A stretch of DNA of 64,000 nucleotides from CAXMQZ01 sp963707075 (GCA_963707075.1 CAVPOX010000004.1:434001-498000), one strand, 5' to 3'; shown: positions 45,424-55,247, counted from the stretch's first letter. Program-made: numbers and translations. Notes: a model not told the origin generated them from the letters alone.

Positions 45424-47670
45424 ATGGCGAACCTAAGACGCGGTAGATCGAGGAACCACCCCAGACCTCCTGTCGAGGTGCTGGACTCGATCCGGTTCGA
45501 GAACGTGGTCGAGGCCCTGCGCCTGCACGGGCGCTCAGTCGATGAGCAGCGGCTGCGCGAGACCTACGACTTCTCGGCCGAGATGCACGCCGATCAGGTC
45601 CGGCGCTCCGGGCAGCCGTATCTGACCCACCCGACATATGTCGCCTACATCCTGGCGGACCTGGGATTCGACCAGACCTGTGCCGAAGTCGCGCTCCTGC
45701 ACGATGTTCTCGAGGACACCCTGACCACATCAGAGGTTCTCGAAGAGCGATTCGGCAAGGAGATCAAGGATCTGGTCGACGGGGTCACCAAGATCGGACG
45801 GCACTCCTACGTGCGCCGAGACGAGGCGCAGGCCGAGACGTTTCGCAAACTGATTCTGGCCTCGGTCCGGGACATCAGGGTCATCCTCGTCAAGCTGGCA
45901 GACAGGCTACACAACATGATGACGCTGCAGCACATGCCGGAGTCTTCGCGACAGCGCATCTCCCAGGAGACCTTGGAGATCTATGCGCCGACGGCCCACC
46001 GTCTGGGTATGTCGAAGGTGCAGGGCGAGCTCGAGGACTTGGCCTTCTTCCACCTCTATCCGGATCAATACCTCGAGGTGCAGAGCCGGATTCAGGAGAA
46101 GATCCGGCTGGGCAAGCAGTCGACAAATGAGATCGCCAAGCGGCTGCGAACCCAACTGAATGATGCAGAGATCGACTGCGAGATCAGCTTCCGTGTCAAG
46201 CGCTACTACTCGGTCTTCAGCAAGATGCGGCGGCAAGGGATCGATGCCTCTCAGCTCTATGACTACCTGGCCTTCAGGGTCGTCACGCAGAGTGTCCGTG
46301 ACTGTTACGCTGCGTTGGGCACCGTGCACCAGGAGTGGCGACCGGTGCCCGGCCGGTTCAAGGACTACATCGCCATGCCGAAGCCCAACCTCTATCAGTC
46401 GCTGCATACCACGCTGGTCAGCGACGAGGGGCAGCCCTTCGAAGTCCAGATTCGAACACAGGAGATGGATCTGATCGCCGAGGAAGGAATCGCAGCCCAT
46501 TGGCGCTACAAGGCTGGCGATCACAGCACAGCGCAGGCCGACCCCAGCATCTCCTGGCTGAGGCAGTTGCTGGAGTGGCAGAAGGAGGTCGAGGACCCCC
46601 GGGACTTTCTGAACTCCTTGAAGCTCGACCTTTATCCCGACGAAGTCTATGTGTTCACGCCCAAGGGAGATGTGCATTCCTTCCCCAGGGGAGCGACGCC
46701 GTTGGACTTCGCCTATCGTATTCATACCGAACTGGGCCACCACTGTGTTGGCGCCCGGATCAATGGCAAGCTGGAGGCGCTGCGTACCCCGATCAACAAC
46801 GGCGACATCGTCGAGATCATCACCAACGCCAATCGCAATCCGAGCCGCGACTGGCTCAGCATCGTGCAAACCTCACGTGCCAAAACCAAGATCCGCCAAT
46901 GGCTCAATACCGAACAGAAGAAGCGGGCCACCGAAATCGGTCGACGGCTGTTCGAGCGTGACCTCAAGAAACACAAGGTGGGTTTGAAGCGGGTTCTGGA
47001 CAGCCCGGAGCTCAAGGACTATCTGAATGGCGAGGGGTACTCGAAACCCGAGGATCTGATGGCGGCGATCGGGTTCGGCAAGGTTTCTGTCGGGGTGGTC
47101 CTCCGGCGTGTCCTGACCACCGATGAGCTGGATATCGTCGGAGAGGAACCAGGTCCCATTCGCAAGGCGGTGACCAAGCTGCTGCCCTTTGGCAGTGGAG
47201 CCATCGCCGTCAAGGGGCACAACGACCTCCTGGCTTACCTGGCGAAGTGCTGCAGTCCGGTGCCGGGCGAGCCGATCGTCGGTTACATCACGCGCGGACG
47301 GGGCGTCTCCGTGCACTCCGCCGAGTGCTCCAATGTGAAGAACCTCCTATACAACCCGGAGCGGGAAATCGAAGTCGAGTGGAGCCGTCAGAAGGACGAA
47401 GTGTTCCCGGTGGTCCTCGTGATCCATACCGAAGACCAGCCAGGCATCCTGGCGAAGCTGACCGAGGCCATGTCCAAGCAGAACATCAATATTCGCCACT
47501 TCGAAGCCGAAACCCTGGAGTCGGGACGGGGTCTCATCGAGGTCGTTGTCGAAGTGGAGAATCGACGGCATCTGGAGCGGCTGAGCCAGGGGATCCGCGC
47601 GGTACCGGGTGTGTTGGAAGTCGGGCGACGATCAGGTCACGGGTCCAAGGGCGACCGCGCTATCGGCTAG
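45424..47670 (+). CDS. rsh: Bifunctional (p)ppGpp synthetase/hydrolase (Rsh)
   Basis: A 748-residue long RelA/SpoT homologue. The N-terminal hydrolase domain (~50-200) retains the HD pair in ALLHDVLEDT and the later ILVKLADRLHNM, so hydrolysis is expected. The synthetase domain (~250-360) has YYSVFSKMRRQG and FKDYIAMPKPNLYQSLHTTL. TGS (~405-465, VYVFTPKGDVHSFPRGATPLDFAY), a middle helical/zinc-finger region (AKCCSPVPGEPIVGYITRG) and a C-terminal ACT domain (~675-745) follow. It is the only such gene seen here and lies downstream of secF. Confidence 0.96.
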   Translation: MANLRRGRSRNHPRPPVEVLDSIRFENVVEALRLHGRSVDEQRLRETYDFSAEMHADQVRRSGQPYLTHPTYVAYILADLGFDQTCAEVALLHDVLEDTLTTSEVLEERFGKEIKDLVDGVTKIGRHSYVRRDEAQAETFRKLILASVRDIRVILVKLADRLHNMMTLQHMPESSRQRISQETLEIYAPTAHRLGMSKVQGELEDLAFFHLYPDQYLEVQSRIQEKIRLGKQSTNEIAKRLRTQLNDAEIDCEISFRVKRYYSVFSKMRRQGIDASQLYDYLAFRVVTQSVRDCYAALGTVHQEWRPVPGRFKDYIAMPKPNLYQSLHTTLVSDEGQPFEVQIRTQEMDLIAEEGIAAHWRYKAGDHSTAQADPSISWLRQLLEWQKEVEDPRDFLNSLKLDLYPDEVYVFTPKGDVHSFPRGATPLDFAYRIHTELGHHCVGARINGKLEALRTPINNGDIVEIITNANRNPSRDWLSIVQTSRAKTKIRQWLNTEQKKRATEIGRRLFERDLKKHKVGLKRVLDSPELKDYLNGEGYSKPEDLMAAIGFGKVSVGVVLRRVLTTDELDIVGEEPGPIRKAVTKLLPFGSGAIAVKGHNDLLAYLAKCCSPVPGEPIVGYITRGRGVSVHSAECSNVKNLLYNPEREIEVEWSRQKDEVFPVVLVIHTEDQPGILAKLTEAMSKQNINIRHFEAETLESGRGLIEVVVEVENRRHLERLSQGIRAVPGVLEVGRRSGHGSKGDRAIG

Positions 47671-47761
47671 CGCCCGATTCGCGCGGACGCACTCCTCCTT
47701 CAAGGGGCCGTTGTCTGGAAGGCTCCCCGTTGAGCTCGCGGTGTTTTGCTTCAGGGTTGAC

Positions 47762-47986
47762 TCAGGCGTCCTGCTGCTCGGGCTGCCAGTCGCGCTTCAG
47801 CGGTTTCTGCACTTTGCCGCTTCTCAGGCAGCGTGTGCAGACCCAGATTCTCCGGGCCACTCCGTCGACGTTCGCCCTCACCCGCTGCAGATTGGGTTGC
47901 CAGGTTCGAGACGAAACATTGTGGGCATGACTGATGCTGCGACCGGTCACCGTCTTCTTCTTGCAGATTGCACACTCTTTGGCCAT
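47762..47986 (-). CDS. rpmB: 50S ribosomal protein L28
   Basis: A 74-residue protein starting MAKECAICKKK with the GRSISHAHNVSSRTW core of L28. It keeps all four Cys (CAIC and VCTRC) of the zinc-binding form. AAGGAGAT lies 7 nt before the start on the minus strand. It is convergent with rsh (91-nt gap without clear hairpin). Confidence 0.97.
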   Translation of the reverse strand: MAKECAICKKKTVTGRSISHAHNVSSRTWQPNLQRVRANVDGVARRIWVCTRCLRSGKVQKPLKRDWQPEQQDA

Positions 47987-48333
47987 GTGACCTATCTCCT
48001 TGACATCACTTTCGAAGGGCGCCTACCGTACCAAAATCGGAGAACGGATCCAAGAGGCAAGTGCGCCGCTCATGCAGAACCTGGGACAACTGGCAACGGC
48101 AACGGTATTCGGAGTGATGCCCGATGTGCGTTTCAGGTCGCTCGCGGCAGAGTCAGCAGGTGAGAGTGGAGAAGGTCATATCGCTGTATGGCCATTCCTG
48201 TATATGCTCTTCAGGTCGAAAGTTGAACATGCCCTTGACAGGGATGAAATAACTATGTACCTTGCGAGCATTGCTTTAACAGTTTGTGCGCAACGTCGCA
48301 TAAACATTACGTTTTCGGGAGTTTCCTGACGCC
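47987..48333. other. Intergenic region between rpmB and pilM
   Basis: About 350 bases separate the two divergently transcribed genes. A frame of 109 codons (48000-48329, plus) has no family features and runs into the promoter, so I do not call it. The region holds the presumed promoters of rpmB and of the pilM operon. AT content rises near 48240-48300. Confidence 0.6.
48235..48263 (+). promoter_or_regulatory. Candidate sigma-70 promoter of the pilMNOPQ operon
   Basis: A perfect TTGACA (48235-48240) is followed at 17 nt by TACCTT (48258-48263), a weak -10. The pilM start (GTG 48334) is about 65 nt downstream. The -35 is strong, the -10 poor, so a regulated promoter or a chance match are both possible. 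No clear sigma-54 GG-N10-GC element was found here. Confidence 0.4.
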
Positions 48334-49392
48334 GTGTTCTGGTCGCGATCAAAAGGGGTAATCGGTTTGGACGTCGGCAGTTCCGCCATCAAGCTCGTCG
48401 AGCTGAAAGAGCGGAAGGCCGGCGAATTCAATCTGGTGCGGGTCGGCGTCGAGCCGCTCTCGCCAGAGGCGATCGTCGATGGCTCCATCATGGACTCCTC
48501 CTTGGTGGTCGACGCCATCCAGAAGCTCTCCCAGGAGACGGGAGCGAAGGGTACGAACTTCGCTACCTCCGTCTCCGGTCACTCGGTCATCATCAAGAAG
48601 ATCCAGGTACCCGCAATGCCTGCGGCCGAGTTGGAGGAATCGATTCATTGGGAGGCCGAGCAGTACATCCCGTTCGACATCAACGATGTTCGCCTGGACT
48701 ATGTGGTTCTGTCCGAGGGTCAGATCGGGGATGAGTCGATGGAGGTGTTGCTGGTGGCCGTCAAGCGCGACAAGGTGAATGACTACGTGTCGGTCATCAG
48801 CCAGTCGGGCAAGACGCCGGCCATCGTCGACCTCGATGCGTTCGCCATGCAGAACGCCTACGAGACGAACTACGACGTCGATCCCGGGAAGGTTGTTGCC
48901 CTGGTCAACATGGGTGCGGGGGTGACCAACATCAACATCCTGGCGCACGGCTCGACGGTTTTCTGGCGGGATATCTCATTCGGTGGCAACCAGTTCACCG
49001 AGGCGCTGCAGCGGGAGTTCAACCTGTCATTCGATCAGGCGGAAGCGGTCAAGCGTGGCCAGGACGTCGAGGGATGCTCGGCGGCCGAGGCACGAACGGT
49101 TCTGGATGCTGTTTCAGCAGAGATGGCGTCCGAGATCCAGAAGACATTCGATTTCTTCGCCGCGACCGCCGCAGAAGACAGTGTGGATGAGTTGGTGGTG
49201 TCGGGAGGGTGTGCCCAGACTCCCAATCTTGTTTCAGTGCTTCAAGAGCGGTTCGATGTTCCGACCGAGCTCATGAATCCGCTGAAACGCGTCTTTTACA
49301 AGGAGAGCGACTTCGACAGTCGCTGGCTCCAATCGATCGCGCCGATGCTCACGGTGGCTGTGGGACTGGCCGTGCGCAAGGTCGGGGAATAG
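48334..49392 (+). CDS. pilM: Type IV pilus assembly protein PilM
   Basis: A 352-residue actin-like cytoplasmic protein that binds the N-terminus of PilN. It begins GVIGLDVGSSAIKLVELKER and has TSVSGHSVIIKKI, the phosphate loop ALVNMGAGVTNINI and ELVVSGGCAQTPNL. Starts at GTG 48334 and heads pilM-N-O-P-Q, spaced by 6-48 nt. Confidence 0.95.
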   Translation: MFWSRSKGVIGLDVGSSAIKLVELKERKAGEFNLVRVGVEPLSPEAIVDGSIMDSSLVVDAIQKLSQETGAKGTNFATSVSGHSVIIKKIQVPAMPAAELEESIHWEAEQYIPFDINDVRLDYVVLSEGQIGDESMEVLLVAVKRDKVNDYVSVISQSGKTPAIVDLDAFAMQNAYETNYDVDPGKVVALVNMGAGVTNINILAHGSTVFWRDISFGGNQFTEALQREFNLSFDQAEAVKRGQDVEGCSAAEARTVLDAVSAEMASEIQKTFDFFAATAAEDSVDELVVSGGCAQTPNLVSVLQERFDVPTELMNPLKRVFYKESDFDSRWLQSIAPMLTVAVGLAVRKVGE

Positions 49393-49398
49393 GGACCC

Positions 49399-50004
49399 AT
49401 GATCAAGATTAACCTCGTCGGTGAGAGAAAGCGCCCGGTCACTCCGAGTCCGGCAGCTAGAACCGGTGGGTTTGAAGGCGCTTCCATTGGCAATTGGCTG
49501 CTGATTGGCCTGATTGTCCTCGGTATTCTTTCTGCCCTGGGGCACATGTGGTACCTCAACGGCAAGATCAAGGACAAAGAGGCTGAGGTGGCCGAAGCCC
49601 AACGTGAAGTCGACGAACTCGAACCCTACATTCGAGAGGTCGAGGCGTTCAAGGCCAAGAAGGCCGAGCTCGAGCGCAAGGTCGAGGTCATCAACCAGCT
49701 CAAGGCCAACCAGCACGGCCCGGTGCGGGTGATGGACCATGTTTCGCGGGCCCTTCCCGAGCTCCTGTGGCTTAACAGGATGGAGGTGGCGCCGACCACG
49801 ATCACATTGGCCGGGCAGGCGTTCAACACCAATGCGGTGGCCAACTTCATCGAGAATCTGGATCGGGTTCCAGAGTTTCAGGAACCGATTCTCAGAGATA
49901 CCCAGCAAAAGGGTGAGATTTATACCTTCGTGATCGCATTCAACTACAGCTTCAAGACTCCGGCCTCCGAGGCGGAGGAAGTTGCAGTGGTCACGGGGGG
50001 ATAG
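49399..50004 (+). CDS. pilN: Type IV pilus assembly protein PilN
   Basis: A 201-residue inner-membrane protein with the short cytoplasmic PilM-binding motif MIKINLVGE. One helix spans ~34-54, then a coiled coil (KDKEAEVAEAQREVDELE) and a ferredoxin-like periplasmic domain with GQAFNTNAVANFIENL. It pairs with PilO in the alignment complex. Starts 6 nt after pilM. Confidence 0.93.
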   Translation: MIKINLVGERKRPVTPSPAARTGGFEGASIGNWLLIGLIVLGILSALGHMWYLNGKIKDKEAEVAEAQREVDELEPYIREVEAFKAKKAELERKVEVINQLKANQHGPVRVMDHVSRALPELLWLNRMEVAPTTITLAGQAFNTNAVANFIENLDRVPEFQEPILRDTQQKGEIYTFVIAFNYSFKTPASEAEEVAVVTGG

Positions 50005-50021
50005 CGAGGGGGCCAACAGTC

Positions 50022-50633
50022 ATGGAGTTCCGTACAGGTCTCGAAGACAAGCCTTGGTGGGTAGCCGCGCTACTCGGGCTGATTTTGGCCGGAGTCATCT
50101 ATTTTGCCGGTAACCACTATCTGTTGAAGCCGCGACAGGAGAATCTGGCCCGATTGGACGGCAAGCTGTCACAGCTGCAGGCCAAGATTCAAGAGGGACG
50201 CGCCGCAAAGGCCCAGCTCCCGCAGTTTCGGCAGGAAGTGCAGCGGCTCGAACTGGAGTTGGACAAGCTCCTGCGCGTTCTGCCTGCACGCCGCAACACG
50301 CCTGAGCTGCTGCGTCGGATTCGTGATTTGACCGAGCAGGGTGATTTCGATCTCATGCGCTTCACCCCAGGAAATTTTGTCGACCAGGAGTTCTTCAGCG
50401 AATGGCCGATCGCGGTCAGTCTGAATGGCACCTACCACAATCTGGCGCTGTTGTTCGACCGCGTGAGTCGATTTTCCCGCATCATCAACATCGAAGGATT
50501 GAAGGTCAGCGAAGTCAAGAACAACGCGGGTCCAGGACATACGATCACCGCGTCGTTTACCGCCAAGACCTTCGTCTACAAGGAACCCGAACCGCCGACC
50601 GAGGAGGAAGGGGAGGCGGCCGCTGCCCAGTAA
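50022..50633 (+). CDS. pilO: Type IV pilus assembly protein PilO
   Basis: A 203-residue bitopic protein. One helix lies at ~13-33, then a coiled coil (LDGKLSQLQAKIQEGRAAKA) and the ferredoxin-like domain with PARRNTPELLRRI and VSLNGTYHNLALLFDRVSRFSRIINIE region typical of PilO. It ends in a Glu/Pro-rich tail. Forms heterodimers with PilN. Confidence 0.93.
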   Translation: MEFRTGLEDKPWWVAALLGLILAGVIYFAGNHYLLKPRQENLARLDGKLSQLQAKIQEGRAAKAQLPQFRQEVQRLELELDKLLRVLPARRNTPELLRRIRDLTEQGDFDLMRFTPGNFVDQEFFSEWPIAVSLNGTYHNLALLFDRVSRFSRIINIEGLKVSEVKNNAGPGHTITASFTAKTFVYKEPEPPTEEEGEAAAAQ

Positions 50634-50661
50634 TGGGTACGGACAGGTTGAGGTGAATTCG

Positions 50662-51186
50662 ATGACGAAGCATGCAAAAGGTTCAATTCTGGTGGCGATG
50701 GCAGGGATCCTCCTGCTCGGGCTCCCGGTAGTCCAGGCGCAAGAGTCGGCGCCCGTCGAGGAACCCTTGACCACCTTCACGACTGACGAGAACCGCACCG
50801 CGGATGTCGATGAGATTCTCATGGACGATGCCGCGATGATGGCGGGAGAAGGCTATTTTTACGATCCGGGTGGTCGCCGCGACCCCTTCCGATCACTGTT
50901 GGCTGCACGCGATCGGCTGGAGTTTCGGGGGCCGCGTCCGGACGGCATTCCCGGTCTCCTCATAGATGAGATCGATATTACGGGCATCTATCTGACGCCC
51001 AGCGGTCCAGTGGCGCAGGTTGCGTCAGCGGACCAGGAGAAAAGCTATCTGCTGCATATCGGCGATCAGCTTTACGATGGAGACGTGATCAGTATCTCTG
51101 CGAACGAAGCGGTCTTCAAGCAGATTGTGGATGACCCGACCGCTTTGAAACCGTTTCGGGAGGTTAGCAAGAAGCTCAACCCATGA
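50662..51186 (+). CDS. pilP: Type IV pilus assembly lipoprotein-type protein PilP
   Basis: A 174-residue exported protein with a signal peptide (GSILVAMAGILLLGLPVVQAQ). ATG 50662 is favoured because TTGAGGTG lies 9 nt upstream; GTG 50653 is an alternative. The family hallmark DPGGRRDPFRSL is at ~70, followed by the beta-domain with LLIDEIDITGIYLTPSGPVA. No lipobox Cys is visible, unlike classical PilP. It links PilNO to the secretin. Confidence 0.88.
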   Translation: MTKHAKGSILVAMAGILLLGLPVVQAQESAPVEEPLTTFTTDENRTADVDEILMDDAAMMAGEGYFYDPGGRRDPFRSLLAARDRLEFRGPRPDGIPGLLIDEIDITGIYLTPSGPVAQVASADQEKSYLLHIGDQLYDGDVISISANEAVFKQIVDDPTALKPFREVSKKLNP

Positions 51187-51234
51187 GCAGGCCGGTTGAT
51201 CCGGTCCCCGACTCGTGGGAGGGAGGCGAGCGCC

Positions 51235-53796
51235 ATGCGTGATTTGGCTATGATGACCAGACGGAGGGGAACCCAGCAGGCCTGGGTGAACCGGAGTAGT
51301 GTGGCTGTGGTGGTCCTTGCGGTTGCCTGGATCTTGTGTCCGCAGCCGGCTGCGACAGCACCTGCCCCTGCAACTGCCCAGATTCAGGGAATCGAAGTTC
51401 ATGAGGAAGCCCTGGGCACTAGGGTCGAGGTGACGACTGATGGGACCCCCATCTGGACCACCTATCGTGACGCAGAAGGGAATCTTGTGGTCGAGTTGGC
51501 CAATTCCTTGCCGGCCGACTCTGTAACGAGCCTGTCTCCCGAGACCGGACTGTTGCGGGCGGTCGAGGTCGAGGTGGAGGAGGGGTTGGATCATCCGATG
51601 ACCCGGCTTGTCATCGAGACTCGATCCGATGCCGAGCACTCGGTCGTGGCGGACGGTCCGAACTTACGTATCGACTTGATGCCAATGGCGACTGCGGCCG
51701 CGACCAGCGATTGGGTGGAATCGACCGAGACCGCAGTGATTGCCGAAGAGCCGGCCTATGTCGAACCGACCCCCGTCGGGGCGGTCGAGCCAGTTCCTGG
51801 GCCTTCTGGTGAGCCCACAGGTGATGTGGTTGCCAGTCAGTTACAGACGGTTCGGGTCGATCAGACCTCCGACGGCACGACGGTGCGCATCCAGGGTGAC
51901 GGAGAATTCTTCTACTCGACTCTGACACTTGGAGCACCCGATCGGTTTGTTATCGACCTTATTGGTGTGGTCAACATGGCCCCCAACAGCAATATCGCGG
52001 TCGAAAACGACCTCGTCGAGCGTATTCGCGTCGCCCAGTTCAAGTCCTACCCTGAACCGGTCTCTCGCGTGGTTGTCGATCTGAGAGACGCCTCGGGTGC
52101 CCAGGTTGCGGCCACTTCGGATGGCCTTACGGTCAAGTTTGGTGACGCTGAGAATGCCCTGGCCGAGGAGCCGGCGGAGGTGGAAGTCGTGGTTGCCGAG
52201 CTCGCCGAGGAGCGAGCGCCGGAACCCGAGCCGATCATCGAAGAGGTCGTCGTCGAATGGGAGGCGGTCGCTGAAGAAGACGCAGGAATGGGCTCCAACG
52301 AGACCGGTGGTACTGGCTCGCACGAGCTCTCGAGTCTGGCCTCGGCTGTCGCCACGGACAATCTGGAAGAGGAGTTGACCCCAGAGCCCGAGCCTTTCGC
52401 CGCTGAGCCGGTCGAGGAATACCAACCAGAGCCGGAGATGCAGATCGCCGAGGCTTTCCCCGAGCCTGAGCCGGTAGCCTACGCTTCACCGGATCCCGAG
52501 GAAGCCGCCGAGACCGTCGAGAGCGACCTGCCCGCCTCCTTTGCAAGCGAGGCAGTGGGTGTCAAAGAGACCAACTACACCGGCGCGCCCATGACCATCA
52601 GCCTGAAGGATGGCGATATCAAGGATGTTCTGCGCTCATTTGCCCAGATTAGCGGTCTGAATGTGGTGGTGCAGCCCGGTGTGAGTGGGACGGTTACCGT
52701 CGAGCTCACCGACGTACCCTGGGATCAGGCACTCGAGCAGATTCTGAAGATCAACGGACTGGGCTATGAGCTCGAAGGCAACATCATGCGCGTCGCGCCC
52801 ACTTCGCAGCTGCGAGCCGAGGCCGAAGAACAGCAGCGCCTCCTGGCAGCTCAGTCGCTGTCGATTCCTTTGACCACCATGATGAAGCGAGTCAGCTATG
52901 CCGGCGCTGGAGAAATCGCTGGAATCCTCAAGGCTGGCGGTGGCGCCAGCATAATGAGCTCTCGCGGCTCCGTGGTCGTCGATGCTCGCACCAACACGCT
53001 GATCATCAAAGAGCTACCCGATTACATGGATACGGTGATGGCAGTCATCGAGAATCTCGATGTGCCCGAGCCGCAGGTGATGATCGAGTCGCGAATCATC
53101 GAAACCACCAAGCGGTTTTCACAGACCCTCGGTATCCAGTGGAACTTCCTGGGCACGGCGAGTGCGGAGTACGGCAACACGACCGGCCTGGTATTCCCCA
53201 ACAATGGCACCATCGAGGGTGGCGTCGACCTGCTGACAGGTGGAAGCAACGGATTCCTCGACATCGCCCTGGGCAATGTGCTCGATACCTTTACTCTCGA
53301 CATGACGTTGCAGGCGGCCGAGAACGAGGGGCTGATCAACATCCTTTCGGCTCCCAAGGTCACCACCCTGAACAATGAGCGGGCGGAGATCCAGAGTGGT
53401 CTGCAGATTCCGATTCAGACGGTTGCCAACAATACCGTCAGCGTGCAGTTCGTCAACGCTACCCTGCGGCTCGAGGTGACGCCTCATGTCACCGCCGAAG
53501 GCACCGTGTTGATGGATATCGACATCCAGAAGCGTGAGCCCCTGTTGGCATTTGCGGTCGTCGGCTCGACAAACGCGCCGATTTCCACCAAGGATGCGCG
53601 CACTCGTGTGATCGTGCGCGATGGCGGTACGACAGTTATCGGTGGAATCTACGAAGTGTCGACCGATCGTGGTGAGGACCGTGTCCCGGGTCTGGCAAAC
53701 GTGCCGGTACTCGGTCACCTGTTCAAGAACAAGCGTCGAAATGACGAGAACGAAGAACTTCTTATTTTCATCACTCCAAGGGTGATGAAGCTATAG
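51235..53796 (+). CDS. pilQ: Type IV pilus secretin PilQ
   Basis: An 853-residue outer-membrane secretin. GGGAGG stands before ATG 51235; an in-frame ATG at 51196 is less likely. Signal peptide to about residue 45, then two AMIN domains (~50-135 and ~200-290) that bind peptidoglycan. A long acidic Pro/Glu-rich linker (~305-440) follows. The STN/N0 domain is at ~455-515 (ISLKDGDIKDVLRSFAQISG), N1 at ~540-620, then the secretin core with VPGLANVPVLGHLFKN near the end. The linker is unusually long. Followed by three lipoprotein genes. Confidence 0.94.
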   Translation: MRDLAMMTRRRGTQQAWVNRSSVAVVVLAVAWILCPQPAATAPAPATAQIQGIEVHEEALGTRVEVTTDGTPIWTTYRDAEGNLVVELANSLPADSVTSLSPETGLLRAVEVEVEEGLDHPMTRLVIETRSDAEHSVVADGPNLRIDLMPMATAAATSDWVESTETAVIAEEPAYVEPTPVGAVEPVPGPSGEPTGDVVASQLQTVRVDQTSDGTTVRIQGDGEFFYSTLTLGAPDRFVIDLIGVVNMAPNSNIAVENDLVERIRVAQFKSYPEPVSRVVVDLRDASGAQVAATSDGLTVKFGDAENALAEEPAEVEVVVAELAEERAPEPEPIIEEVVVEWEAVAEEDAGMGSNETGGTGSHELSSLASAVATDNLEEELTPEPEPFAAEPVEEYQPEPEMQIAEAFPEPEPVAYASPDPEEAAETVESDLPASFASEAVGVKETNYTGAPMTISLKDGDIKDVLRSFAQISGLNVVVQPGVSGTVTVELTDVPWDQALEQILKINGLGYELEGNIMRVAPTSQLRAEAEEQQRLLAAQSLSIPLTTMMKRVSYAGAGEIAGILKAGGGASIMSSRGSVVVDARTNTLIIKELPDYMDTVMAVIENLDVPEPQVMIESRIIETTKRFSQTLGIQWNFLGTASAEYGNTTGLVFPNNGTIEGGVDLLTGGSNGFLDIALGNVLDTFTLDMTLQAAENEGLINILSAPKVTTLNNERAEIQSGLQIPIQTVANNTVSVQFVNATLRLEVTPHVTAEGTVLMDIDIQKREPLLAFAVVGSTNAPISTKDARTRVIVRDGGTTVIGGIYEVSTDRGEDRVPGLANVPVLGHLFKNKRRNDENEELLIFITPRVMKL

Positions 53797-53818
53797 AGCC
53801 GTCGGGGAGGATCTGCTC

Positions 53819-54376
53819 ATGCGCAAAGTCGCAAATCTACTGTTGATCGTCTGTCTCGTGGTCGTATTCACGGCCTGTGAGAGCCGGACCGACAGAACTG
53901 ACAGCGGAGGCGTGCTGCTCAGCATCTCGGATTTCGATGGGTTGCCCATCGCCGTCAGTGTCAACGAAGCCCTCGCCTCCGGATTCGTCCAGATCGAAGA
54001 TCTGACTGTCCAGAACGTGTCGGCGAACCCGACGGGTAATACCGGTGACCTGATGAACGTCGAGATCGTCTCGTACCAGGTTGTCTACAGCCGATGCGAT
54101 AGAGGGACGCGCGTACCCACCAAGTTCGTCCGTGGACTGTTTGGGGTGGCTCCGGTGGGCGGTGACTTCTCGGTCGAAAATCTGCCGATCATGGGCCCCG
54201 ACCAACTTTCAACGCAGCCATTGTCGGACCTGCTGTTCGAGCAGGGTGGCGTCGATAGTGAGACAGGCGAGAACAAGGTCTGTCTCAACCACGCGCTCAG
54301 TTTCTTTGGCCGGACGCTAGGTGGAAATGCTGTGGAAACCGCGCCAGCCTACTTTACTGTGGAGTTCACTCCCTAG
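53819..54376 (+). CDS. Lipoprotein of unknown function downstream of pilQ
   Basis: A 185-residue protein with a basic start, a hydrophobic run and lipobox VFTACE, giving a lipidated Cys at about residue 20. The mature part is beta-rich (VQIEDLTVQNVSANPTGN, MNVEIVSYQVVYSRCD) with no recognised family. It starts 22 nt after pilQ and is probably part of the same transcript. A surface or periplasmic role next to the secretin is an inference. Confidence 0.75.
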   Translation: MRKVANLLLIVCLVVVFTACESRTDRTDSGGVLLSISDFDGLPIAVSVNEALASGFVQIEDLTVQNVSANPTGNTGDLMNVEIVSYQVVYSRCDRGTRVPTKFVRGLFGVAPVGGDFSVENLPIMGPDQLSTQPLSDLLFEQGGVDSETGENKVCLNHALSFFGRTLGGNAVETAPAYFTVEFTP

Positions 54377-54405
54377 CCCCGCTGGGCAGACGGAGGAGAG
54401 TCGCC

Positions 54406-55191
54406 ATGAGTCGACCAACGAAGATGAAAACGAAAGCCCTGCTGACCAGCCTGGCTGTGGTCCTGATCCTGGGAGTCCTGGGGTGCTCGGTGGATTCACC
54501 GACAGCGCCGGAGCAGGTCGCCTCGGATCCGCCCAATGCTGGCGCCGACAGCTGGAAGATCTCGCTTAGAGTAAACCCGGACCAGATTCCATCGGGCAGC
54601 GACGTTCCCGCCACGGTCAAGGTGGATGTCGAATCGCGTATCGATGGGAGCAATCCACCCAATGGCACCACTCTCACCTTGTCGACCTCCCTGGGGGATT
54701 TCGACGCGGCCGGAAGTGGTATCAAGTCGGTTGGCGTTTCCCTTTACAAGGGCGAGGCCTCGGCGCTCCTTTTCGCTGGTGACGTAGCCGCTGGTGGAAC
54801 CGTCACCGCCCGCCTCGGGGGAAGTGAGAAGCGTGACACCTTCCAGGTGCTCGGCGAAGCTGAAGAAATGTTCATTACCGCAGTCTCGCCAAATTCGGGC
54901 ACGGAATCGGGTGGAACCCGCATCACTATCCACGGTGTCGGTTTCGAAGAGCCCCTGCGCGTATTCATCAATGGCGCGTTGGCGACGGTGTCTTCAGTTT
55001 CGAGTACGTCGATCAGCGCGATTGCACCTGCGCTACCTCCAGGGTCGTTGACCACGGTGGAATGCGGGACCGGCGGCAAGCAGTACATTCCATTGGCGGT
55101 CGACGTCGAGGTGGAGAATGCGAATGGCTCCACGGACACACTGGTCGGAGGCTACTCCTACACTCCGAATAACGGTAGCTGCCTCCAGTAG
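54406..55191 (+). CDS. Lipoprotein with Ig-like and IPT/TIG domains
   Basis: A 261-residue lipoprotein (lipobox ILGVLGC, lipidated Cys near residue 27). Residues ~50-145 form an Ig-like Big-type module (GTTLTLSTSLGDFD, TVTARLGG). Residues ~155-255 match an IPT/TIG domain: ITAVSPNSGTESGGTRITIHG, VFINGALATV and a final beta-hairpin. It follows the previous lipoprotein by 29 nt and is closed by a strong terminator. Adhesin or pilus-associated roles are inference only. Confidence 0.85.
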   Translation: MSRPTKMKTKALLTSLAVVLILGVLGCSVDSPTAPEQVASDPPNAGADSWKISLRVNPDQIPSGSDVPATVKVDVESRIDGSNPPNGTTLTLSTSLGDFDAAGSGIKSVGVSLYKGEASALLFAGDVAAGGTVTARLGGSEKRDTFQVLGEAEEMFITAVSPNSGTESGGTRITIHGVGFEEPLRVFINGALATVSSVSSTSISAIAPALPPGSLTTVECGTGGKQYIPLAVDVEVENANGSTDTLVGGYSYTPNNGSCLQ

Positions 55192-55247
55192 CGACGGGCG
55201 GTTCTGACATGGCGAAGTAATCGATAGGAGCAATTAGACGAAAACTC

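Noticed and set aside
48258..48280. Possible sigma-54 promoter upstream of pilM
   Set aside because: TTGC-like half-sites are present but no GG-N10-GC with correct spacing.
48000..48329. 109-codon plus-strand frame before pilM
   Set aside because: No family feature, overlaps the likely promoter of the pil operon and the rpmB leader.
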